From: Gammaproteobacteria bacterium
GTDB taxonomy: Bacteria; Pseudomonadota; Gammaproteobacteria; Eutrophobiales; Eutrophobiaceae
Direction: 5' to 3'
Assembly: GCA_009843675.1 (NCBI GenBank)
Contig: VYCZ01000190.1
Coordinates: 1 to 6,864, forward strand
Length of the DNA: 6,864 bases
Shown in pieces: positions 1 through 6,233 of the stretch. The position numbers and the translations under genes were made by a program. The notes under the pieces are model-generated. The model was not told the origin of the DNA. It was given only the letters and a program-made list of their open reading frames with translations, and searched no databases. Each line of letters opens with the position of its first letter. Position 1 is the first letter of the stretch.

Positions 1-27
1 GCAACTTGACGGTAAATTCAGGTAGAA

Positions 28-1611
28 TTAACGGGGAGGGGGTGAGTAGTTACGTCCCCCTTTTAACCGCAATGGCCGCTCGACCGTGACTTTCCGGTAA
101 CCGAAAGCGGCATTGTCGAAAATTTTTGAGTGTTCCGTTTCTTCAAAGGCCAGGAACGCGTCGCAGATACGCCGGATATCCTCGTCAGACAATTCACAGT
201 TTTTCTTGCCCAGGTTCTTGCGTAGCGGGCGCTGCCATGAGGTGGCATCTATGAGTTGTACCTTGCCTTGGCGGTGCGCGGGTTTACGGTTTGTCAGCAC
301 CCAGATATAAGTGGCGATGCCCGTGTTGTAAAACATGTTGAGAGGCAGCGCGACAATGGCTTCAAGCCAGTCGTTTTCGATGATCCAGCGACGGATATTG
401 CTCTCACCCTGTCCGGCGTCACCCGTGAACAACGAGCTGCCGTTGTGGACCTCGGCAATGCGGCTGCCCAGCTTGGTATGCTGCTTCATCTTGCTCACCA
501 TATTGGCGAGGAACAGCATCTGCCCGTCACTGGAGCGGGTAACCAGGCTCAGTGGTACAGGCACACCTGCTTGATCGGTGCCGTTGGTATGTTCAATATT
601 GAAGCGCGAGTCTGTTATGCCTTTTTTGCCGCCCATACGCTCCATGTCGCTCTTCCAGCTTTTGCCGTAAGGCGGATTGGAGAGCATGAAATCGAATTCG
701 TGGGATGGGAAGGCATCATTAGACAGGGTTGAATGCTCGGGGCCGCCGATGACGTTATCCGCCGCTTCGCCCTTTCCTTTGAGTAACAGGTCGGCTTTGC
801 AGATAGCATAGGTTTCAGCATTGATATCCTGGCCGTAGAGGTGGGTGGAAACCTCTTTGCCGTGTTCATAGGCCAGTTCCTGCAACGTTTCCTCTGCTAC
901 CGTCAGCATGCCGCCGGTGCCGCAAGCGCCGTCGTAGAGCAGGTAAGTGCCTGATTCGATCGCGTCGGCTGCCGGCAGGAAGATTAACCGCGCCATGAGT
1001 TTAACTGCGTCGCGGGGAGTCCAGTGTTCGCCAGCCTCCTCGTTGTTCTCTTCGTTGAAGCGTCGTACCAGTTCTTCGAAGATTGTGCCCATCGCGTGGT
1101 TATCCAGGCCGGGATGCTTGATTGAACCGTCACTGTTTTTAACCGGATCAGGACTTAAGTTGATATCAGGTGAAGTAAATTTCTCTACCAGGGTTCCCAG
1201 CGCATCAGCTTTGGACAGGCGCGGTATCTGGTTGCGAAATTCGAAGTTATCGATGATGTCCTGCACGTTAGGTGAAAAACCATCCAGGTAAGCCTCGAAG
1301 TCAGCCTTGAGCTGCTGTTGGGTTGTACGCGTCTTTAGGTCGCGCAGCGTAAACTTTGAGGTGTTGTAGAAAGCCTGGCCAGATGCCTTGCGCAATGCCA
1401 GACCCTGCTCAACGATACCGGCTGTATCGAGATGAGCCTTCATGTCGAGCACGGCTTGTTTGGTCGGTTCTATCACCGCGTCAAGGCGGCGCAGGACGGT
1501 CATGGGCAAAATCACATCCCGGTATTTGCCGCGCACATAGAGGTCCCGCAACACGTCATCGGCGATGCCCCAGATGAAGTTTGTTATCCAGTTGAGATCG
1601 GAATGGTTCAT
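28..1611 (-). CDS. hsdM: Type I restriction-modification DNA methyltransferase subunit M, apparently C-terminally truncated
   Basis: This gene encodes a 527-residue N6-adenine DNA methyltransferase subunit of a type I restriction-modification system. It would transfer a methyl group from S-adenosylmethionine to adenine in a site chosen by a partner HsdS subunit. The HsdM N-terminal helical domain covers roughly residues 8-145. The N6-methylase domain follows, with the AdoMet-binding motif DGACGTGG at 227-234, the catalytic NPPY at 312-315, and the family stretches GEHWTPR (194-200) and MFYNTGIATYIWVL (426-439). The ATG start fits because the family N-terminus (a short lead-in, then FIWGIADDVLRD) begins there. 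Similarity to the family stops after RPLRLK (residue 517), and the last ten residues are a Gly/Pro-rich tail encoded by a G/C-tract repeat. From my knowledge of this subfamily, relatives continue for about 150 more residues, so truncation is likely. No hsdS or hsdR is visible; an hsdS could lie beyond the left edge. The family call is very secure; whether the protein is active is uncertain. Confidence 0.93.
   Translation of the reverse strand: MNHSDLNWITNFIWGIADDVLRDLYVRGKYRDVILPMTVLRRLDAVIEPTKQAVLDMKAHLDTAGIVEQGLALRKASGQAFYNTSKFTLRDLKTRTTQQQLKADFEAYLDGFSPNVQDIIDNFEFRNQIPRLSKADALGTLVEKFTSPDINLSPDPVKNSDGSIKHPGLDNHAMGTIFEELVRRFNEENNEEAGEHWTPRDAVKLMARLIFLPAADAIESGTYLLYDGACGTGGMLTVAEETLQELAYEHGKEVSTHLYGQDINAETYAICKADLLLKGKGEAADNVIGGPEHSTLSNDAFPSHEFDFMLSNPPYGKSWKSDMERMGGKKGITDSRFNIEHTNGTDQAGVPVPLSLVTRSSDGQMLFLANMVSKMKQHTKLGSRIAEVHNGSSLFTGDAGQGESNIRRWIIENDWLEAIVALPLNMFYNTGIATYIWVLTNRKPAHRQGKVQLIDATSWQRPLRKNLGKKNCELSDEDIRRICDAFLAFEETEHSKIFDNAAFGYRKVTVERPLRLKGGRNYSPPPR
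33..64. repeat. G-tract/C-tract imperfect inverted repeat at the 3' end of hsdM, terminator-like on the plus strand
   Basis: GGGGG at 38-42 can pair with CCCCC at 56-60 across a 13-base interior, which itself holds GTA/TAC arms (46-48 and 51-53). Four Ts (61-64) follow on the plus strand, so it could act as a weak intrinsic terminator for a plus-strand gene left of the window. On the minus strand it supplies the last ten codons of hsdM. Read on the minus strand it starts GGGGGACGTAA, sharing GGGGACGnAA with the perfect palindrome at 1741-1765. This fits a REP-like repeat family; membership is inferred from two copies only. Confidence 0.45.
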
Positions 1612-1624
1612 TTGTTCTGCCGTT

Positions 1625-1652
1625 ATTGTATCAGGGAGATAACTGTACTCAA
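1625..1652 (-). promoter_or_regulatory. Predicted sigma70-type promoter for hsdM
   Basis: On the minus strand, TTGAGT (1652-1647, four of six matches to TTGACA) is followed after 16 bases by TACAAT (1630-1625, five of six matches to TATAAT). A TG one base upstream of the -10 gives an extended -10 element (TGATACAAT). The expected transcription start lies only about 7 bases before the ATG at 1611, so the leader would be very short and leave little room for a ribosome binding site; none of good quality is seen. The -35 overlaps a small TCAAC-T-GTTGA inverted repeat (1649-1659) that could be an operator. Prediction from consensus only. Confidence 0.3.
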
Positions 1653-1740
1653 CTGTTGACCCCTTGGATCACAGCGAGTACCTTTGTTAATCAGGCAGGA
1701 ACATAGGGGAGGGTCGCAATTCGTGAAATCCAAGATCACA

Positions 1741-1765
1741 GGGGACGGAATTCAATTCCGTCCCC
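1741..1765. repeat. Perfect 25-bp palindrome (12-bp arms, 1-base centre) with GGGGACG ends
   Basis: The left arm GGGGACGGAATT (1741-1752) is the exact reverse complement of the right arm AATTCCGTCCCC (1754-1765), with a single C between them. No T-run follows on either strand, so a classic intrinsic terminator is unlikely. It lies 14 bases before the sulfatase ATG, where it would form a strong hairpin in the mRNA leader. Short palindromes of this build are typical of REP-like elements mobilised by IS200/IS605-related (RAYT) transposases, but no such transposase gene is in the window. The related repeat at 33-64 is at the other end of hsdM. Confidence 0.75.
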
Positions 1766-1779
1766 ATCAGGCAAAGTTC

Positions 1780-3255
1780 ATGAAGTTCAATAACAAAGTG
1801 ACGGGCGCCACCTGTCTTGCCCTGGCGGGCATTGTCACGTTCCTGCTGGCGGGCATCCTCCCCGCGCGCGCGCAGGAGGCTTCTCTTCACCCGGTTTACG
1901 AAGATGAACAACGGCGTCCTCCCAATATCGTCCTGATCATGCTGGACTGGGCCCGGACCGATGCGCTGGGCGTGTACTCGGACAAAGACGTTTCAACACC
2001 CAATATGGACAGGCTGGCCGAGCGCGGTGTGAGGTTCGACAACGCCTATACGCCCGCCACGTTGTGCAGCCCGGCGCGGGCTTCGATTATGACCGGGCTC
2101 TACCCCCACGCCCACGGGGTGCGCAAGACCATGTACGAACCCGGCATCACCGGCAGCCTGCCCACCATGTACCATGACCCGATTGCCGATCCGTTTGCGG
2201 ATGAGCGTTTCAACCTGGCTATCAACTTCGTGAAATACATCACCAATTCGGGGTACGCCACCGCCCATATCGGCAAGTGGCACCTGGGCGCGGGCAACCC
2301 CGGGTTTTTCGACCTGTTCAAGTCCTATAATTCACTCATGCCGCACTGGGTCGGCGAACCGGACCGGTCCGCTTACCGGGAGGATATTCAGACCGGCGAA
2401 GGCATTCGTTTTATCCAGGAAAATGCCGACCGGCCTTTTTTCCTGTACCAGTCCTATTACACGCCCCATGCCCCATTCCAGCCGCCGCGTAAATATGCCG
2501 AGATGTACCGGGACAGGGAGATCGATCACAAAAATTATTATGCGTCCGTAACCAGCCTGGATCACAACACGGGTCGTATCGTCGCTACACTGGAGGAACT
2601 GGGGCTTCTGGAGAACACACTGATAATCGTAACCACGGACCATGGCGGTTCCTTCCAAGAACGGCCCGGTTCCTACCGCGGCATGGGCATCGCCTATGAT
2701 GAGGCCGCGAGAATACCCATGATCATGCACTGGCCCGAGGGCCTGCCGCAGGGTGTAACCTGGGGCTCCGGCGTCAACCTGGTCGACCTGGCGCCGACCA
2801 TACTTGGCGCCGCAGGCATCAACACGAAAAGCCGCATCATGGAGATCATCACGGGGCGTGAAGGATCGCCGTTCCATGGCAGGGACCTGGTTGCAGAGGT
2901 TACATCCGGTTTGGATAACTGGCCGACGCCGGTATTCATGCAGAACGTCCCGGAAGCAGCCATCGACCACTCCTGGTATGACGAACGCGCAATGCGCTCG
3001 GAAGCATGGAAACTGATATTGCGGGATTTCACGGCGGATCCCAGGGCACGCAGCAATGCCCTGTTCGATATGCTCAACGATCCGGGAGAAACAACGAATT
3101 TGTACTACCAGGCCGACTACCGGGAACAACTCAGGCAGCAACTCAACCTGATGCTGCAACATGCGACAGACCTGCAGGACGAACTGGCGGTGAAACTGGC
3201 AAACAGGGAACTCGCGGTAATCGATCAGCCGGATTATGAATTCAAACTTTACTGA
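1780..3255 (+). CDS. Periplasmic sulfatase (formylglycine-dependent, alkaline-phosphatase superfamily)
   Basis: A 491-residue sulfatase that would hydrolyse a sulfate ester, or a related ester, in the periplasm. A Sec signal peptide is clear: KFNNK, a hydrophobic core at about 10-27, then ARA before Q32. The CSPAR motif (96-100) carries the Cys converted to formylglycine by a separate maturase, not seen here. Likely metal and active-site residues are D56 (in LDWARTDALG), C96, D287-H288 (TTDHGG), K166 and H168 (GKWHLG), H230 (TPHAP) and K411 (AWKLI). D56 is followed by Trp rather than the second Asp of classical arylsulfatases, and D287 by His rather than Asn. This resembles the choline-sulfatase/phosphonate-monoester-hydrolase type of metal site, so the substrate is open. 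The frame extends upstream to a TTG at 1684, but only the ATG at 1780 puts the signal peptide at the N-terminus; its ribosome site is weak. It is the first gene of a four-gene plus-strand run, 25 bases before the next. Confidence 0.92.
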   Translation: MKFNNKVTGATCLALAGIVTFLLAGILPARAQEASLHPVYEDEQRRPPNIVLIMLDWARTDALGVYSDKDVSTPNMDRLAERGVRFDNAYTPATLCSPARASIMTGLYPHAHGVRKTMYEPGITGSLPTMYHDPIADPFADERFNLAINFVKYITNSGYATAHIGKWHLGAGNPGFFDLFKSYNSLMPHWVGEPDRSAYREDIQTGEGIRFIQENADRPFFLYQSYYTPHAPFQPPRKYAEMYRDREIDHKNYYASVTSLDHNTGRIVATLEELGLLENTLIIVTTDHGGSFQERPGSYRGMGIAYDEAARIPMIMHWPEGLPQGVTWGSGVNLVDLAPTILGAAGINTKSRIMEIITGREGSPFHGRDLVAEVTSGLDNWPTPVFMQNVPEAAIDHSWYDERAMRSEAWKLILRDFTADPRARSNALFDMLNDPGETTNLYYQADYREQLRQQLNLMLQHATDLQDELAVKLANRELAVIDQPDYEFKLY

Positions 3256-3270
3256 AGCGCATATACATTG

Positions 3271-3276
3271 GGGGGA
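3271..3276 (+). promoter_or_regulatory. Ribosome binding site of the DUF1989 gene
   Basis: GGGGGA ends four bases before the ATG at 3281 and fixes this start. A second ATG at 3277 overlaps but is out of frame. The site sits in the 25-base gap after the sulfatase stop, which fits translation from a shared mRNA. Confidence 0.6.
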
Positions 3277-3280
3277 ATGA

Positions 3281-3871
3281 ATGGATAATAAAATTATTAT
3301 CGAACCTAAATCGGGTAAAGCGGTAAGGGTAAAACAGGGACAGGTCTTGCGGGTAGAAGACGTGGACGGAGGCCAGGTCGCTGATTTCGTCTGCTTCGGA
3401 CTGGACGATTACGCGGAAAAGTTCTCCCAGGCCAAAACCCGGGTTCGCAACTGGACCACACGCCTTACGGTCGGCTCCGAACTCATTTCCAACCGCGACA
3501 ACGTCATGTTTACCATAGTGGCGGACAGCGTGGCCGTGCATGATATTGTGTTCTCTCCCTGCCATTCTCATGTTTACGAACACCTTCTTGGTGTCGGGCC
3601 GCGCAACGGCTGTTTCGAGAACCTGTCGGCGGCGGTGGAGCCGTTCGGGATCTCTTCCGATGACTTGCCGGATCCCTTCAATATCTTCATGAATACCGGA
3701 GTGAGGGAAGACGGCGAACTGTTCGTGGCGGCATCGCCCTCCAAAAAAGACGACTATATTGAATTAAGAGCGGAAGCGGATTGCCTGGTGGCGGTCAGCG
3801 CATGCGCTGACGACGTAACGGACTGCAATAACGGAAAATGTACCCGGATTGCGATGTGTGTTACATTGTGA
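3281..3871 (+). CDS. DUF1989 family protein (urea carboxylase-associated / carboxyguanidine deaminase family)
   Basis: A 196-residue cytoplasmic protein with no signal peptide, matching the DUF1989 family over its whole length. Visible family blocks are DVDGGQVADFVCF (27-39), the TIVADSVAVHDIVFSPC stretch ending at C94, NGCFENL (109-115), the LPDPFNIFMNT block (129-139) and LRAEADCLVAVSACADD (162-178). The conserved His87 and Cys residues are candidates for metal binding. Characterised members are the paired subunits CgdA and CgdB, which deaminate carboxyguanidine in guanidine breakdown beside urea carboxylase and allophanate hydrolase. Here there is a single copy with none of those partners, so a different substrate is likely and the specific reaction should not be transferred. 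The C-terminus is Cys-rich (C168, C175, C182, C187, C193). It lies 25 bases after the sulfatase and 61 before the receptor, all on one strand. Family membership is secure; function is not. Confidence 0.88.
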   Translation: MDNKIIIEPKSGKAVRVKQGQVLRVEDVDGGQVADFVCFGLDDYAEKFSQAKTRVRNWTTRLTVGSELISNRDNVMFTIVADSVAVHDIVFSPCHSHVYEHLLGVGPRNGCFENLSAAVEPFGISSDDLPDPFNIFMNTGVREDGELFVAASPSKKDDYIELRAEADCLVAVSACADDVTDCNNGKCTRIAMCVTL

Positions 3872-3920
3872 TCTTGACCGGTAACTGGAAAATGAGTTGT
3901 ACTTCATAGAATAACTACGA

Positions 3921-3927
3921 GGGGAGG
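3921..3927 (+). promoter_or_regulatory. Ribosome binding site of the TonB-dependent receptor gene
   Basis: GGGGAGG lies five bases before the ATG at 3933, a strong Shine-Dalgarno match at good spacing. It favours this start over the in-frame ATG at 3960, which has no comparable site although it would give a tighter signal peptide (MKFLFGTVLLS). Confidence 0.7.
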
Positions 3928-3932
3928 TTCAA

Positions 3933-6233
3933 ATGAAGGCAAAAACGTTCGGTGGTCTTATGAAATTTTTATTCGGCACGGTCCTGTTATCGTTGTTTGC
4001 GACCGTTTCCTACTCACAGGTTCTTGAAGAAATCACCGTCACCGCGCAAAAACGCGAGCAGGACATCTCCGATGTCGGCATTTCCATCACCGCGTATTCC
4101 GGACAACAACTCAGGCAGTTGGGTATTACCTCTACCCTGCAACTGGATGATATGGTCCCCGGCCTGATGGTGACGGATTTCGGCAGCGGCACGACTACCC
4201 AGTTCACCATCCGCGGCTCGGCCCAGCTTGACTTTGCAGACCACCAGGAGCCTCCGGTCGCCGTCTATTCGGACGGTGTTTACAACAGTTACATGGGCGG
4301 TGTCGCGTTCAGCTTCTTCGACATTGACAGGATCGAGGTTTTACGCGGCCCCCAGGGAACCTTGTTCGGGCGTAACGCAACCGGCGGGCTGGTGCATGTA
4401 ATCTCCAACAAACCGACCCGTGAAAATGAAGGATTTCTGGAACTGACCGGCGGGGAGTTCGGCCAGATACGTGGAGAAGGCGCCATAAGTGGACCTCTCG
4501 GGGACAGCATGTCGGGCCGTTTGTCCATGGCCTATGAAAATACGGACGGGTACCAGGAAAACCGGACCGGTCCTGACGTAAACGACGTTGATAATTTCAG
4601 CGGCCGGGTGCAACTGCTCTTTGAACCGAGTGATGATTTATCCGTACATATAACAGGGAACTGGGGGATCGATGATGCATACGGCCAGGGATACAGTATT
4701 CGATCCGCATTAAACGACTTCGCCCCCGGCGCGATACCCGGTCTTGTGGGCGACGGGTTGACCAAGTTCGGGACGACTGCACAGCAGGATGCTTTTTGCG
4801 CAGCCTGGTTGGGGCCGCCATTCCCGCTGGCGCCCGGCGCTACCGACTGTTTCGGACATACCGAACCGGACGATGGCGACAACAAGATCGCGCTCAATGA
4901 TCCGGGATTCTTTAAACGCGACCACTACGGAATAACCGGGAAAATTGAATGGACCGTCAGTGACGGATTAAGGATCGTGTCAATAACCAACTGGCAGGAT
5001 TTTGAGAAGCAATACCTGGAAGACGTTGACGGTACGCCTGCGCCGTTGTTTACCTATGAACAGGGCGTGGACAGCAACCAGTTTTCCCAGGAACTGCAGA
5101 TTCACGGGGAGACCGAAAGACTCAAATGGGTGGCCGGCGCCTATTACCTGAATATCGACAATGATATTCTGGCTATTACGGGCGTAATGAACTGTTGCCT
5201 GGTCGATTTCGACAATACTATCGACCTTGAAACGGAAAGCTATGCCGGCTTCCTGCAGGCTGAGTTCGCGCTGACCGACCAGTTTACGTTCATAGGCGGG
5301 TTCCGCTGGACGGAGGACCAAAAAGACATTGCCGCAATCCCCCTGTGTTTCAATGCGGGGCCGGGTGAAGCCTTCGGCTTGCCTGCCGACCCCTGCGACT
5401 TCTTCTTCGGGGGCACGGCGCAGGTCAGCGGGCCTCTTGCAGATAGCCGCAGTGAGGGCGAATGGTCGGGAGTATTTGAACTGGACTGGACACCCAGTGA
5501 CGACCTGCTGGTCTACGCGAAGTACAGTCGCGGCAACAAGGCCGGGGGATTCAACGCCGGCGCGACGTTCCTGTTTGATGCGGCTACGGTATTCGAGTTC
5601 GGCGGTGAAGTATTGAAGAGTTATGAAGGTGGGGTTAAAGCCACATTATTCAACGGCAGGGCGCGCCTCAATGCAAGTGTGTTTCATTATGACTATCAAG
5701 ACTTCCAGAATTTTTCTGCGCAAGGGATCAACCTGATCGTATTCAATACTGACGCCGAAAACACCGGGGCTGAAATCGAACTGATTGCCAATCCGTTCGA
5801 GGGTCTGGAACTCCTTCTCGGCCTCTCCCTGCAGGATGCCAAACAAAAAGACGTGATGTTTGCCGGAGCCACCCGGGACATGCCCATGCCGAATGCGCCT
5901 GATGTGACATTCAACGGCCTGGGCCGCTATGCATGGCCCATGCTCGGAGGCTCGATGGCTGCCCAGGTCGATTTCAACTACGTGGACCGGCGGGCCTTGA
6001 ACGGCATTGATCATCCCGCCCTGTTCGATGGTTCTTATGTCGTGGCGAATGCCAGGCTGGATTACACCACCAGCGACGGCAGGTGGGAACTCGGCTTATG
6101 GCTCAGGAATTTCACCAATGAAGATTATGTGGCAACTGTATTCGATCTGAGCACCTTCACGGGGATACTCATCGATGTGCCCAACCCGCCGCGCTGGTTC
6201 GGCGGGACCATTCGATATAACTGGGGTGGCTAA
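3933..6233 (+). CDS. TonB-dependent outer-membrane receptor
   Basis: A 766-residue outer-membrane receptor that takes up a scarce substrate using energy passed from the inner membrane by TonB-ExbB-ExbD. A signal peptide covers about residues 1-28, with a hydrophobic core (FLFGTVLLSLFATV) and likely cleavage after SYS. The TonB box region is LEEITVTAQKREQ (31-43). The plug domain spans about 44-160 and contains FTIRGS (91-96), VAVYSDGVY (109-117) and IEVLRGPQGTLFGRNATGG (134-152). The rest is a 22-strand-type barrel ending in WFGGTIRYNWGG, so the gene is full length although the last residue is not the usual Phe. Predicted loops hold six Cys (289, 306, 421, 422, 472, 488), possibly disulfide pairs. 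Receptors of this style carry siderophores, sugars, aromatic compounds or other ligands, and the substrate cannot be told. Position beside a sulfatase suggests a sulfated or otherwise esterified ligand. The stop overlaps the start of the nitroreductase. Confidence 0.96.
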   Translation: MKAKTFGGLMKFLFGTVLLSLFATVSYSQVLEEITVTAQKREQDISDVGISITAYSGQQLRQLGITSTLQLDDMVPGLMVTDFGSGTTTQFTIRGSAQLDFADHQEPPVAVYSDGVYNSYMGGVAFSFFDIDRIEVLRGPQGTLFGRNATGGLVHVISNKPTRENEGFLELTGGEFGQIRGEGAISGPLGDSMSGRLSMAYENTDGYQENRTGPDVNDVDNFSGRVQLLFEPSDDLSVHITGNWGIDDAYGQGYSIRSALNDFAPGAIPGLVGDGLTKFGTTAQQDAFCAAWLGPPFPLAPGATDCFGHTEPDDGDNKIALNDPGFFKRDHYGITGKIEWTVSDGLRIVSITNWQDFEKQYLEDVDGTPAPLFTYEQGVDSNQFSQELQIHGETERLKWVAGAYYLNIDNDILAITGVMNCCLVDFDNTIDLETESYAGFLQAEFALTDQFTFIGGFRWTEDQKDIAAIPLCFNAGPGEAFGLPADPCDFFFGGTAQVSGPLADSRSEGEWSGVFELDWTPSDDLLVYAKYSRGNKAGGFNAGATFLFDAATVFEFGGEVLKSYEGGVKATLFNGRARLNASVFHYDYQDFQNFSAQGINLIVFNTDAENTGAEIELIANPFEGLELLLGLSLQDAKQKDVMFAGATRDMPMPNAPDVTFNGLGRYAWPMLGGSMAAQVDFNYVDRRALNGIDHPALFDGSYVVANARLDYTTSDGRWELGLWLRNFTNEDYVATVFDLSTFTGILIDVPNPPRWFGGTIRYNWGG

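Noticed and set aside
256..732. 158-codon open frame on the plus strand
   Set aside because: It is antisense to the conserved catalytic part of hsdM and shows no domain of its own.
1656..1684. Possible sulfatase promoter: TTGACC, 17-base gap, TACCTT
   Set aside because: The -35 is good (five of six) but the -10 matches at only three of six positions, so it is too weak to annotate.
2332..3162. 276-codon open frame on the minus strand
   Set aside because: It lies wholly antisense to the sulfatase gene, whose motifs are clear, and its translation resembles no family I know. It is a shadow frame.
3874..3912. Possible internal promoter before the receptor gene (TTGACC at 3874-3879, TAGAAT at 3907-3912)
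   Set aside because: The two hexamers are 27 bases apart, too far for one sigma70 promoter, and no suitable -35 stands at the correct distance from TAGAAT.
3126..4118. Shared 13-base string ACAACTCAGGCAG in the sulfatase 3' end and the receptor 5' part
   Set aside because: Both copies encode QLRQ in ordinary coding context; this is chance codon similarity and not a repeat element.
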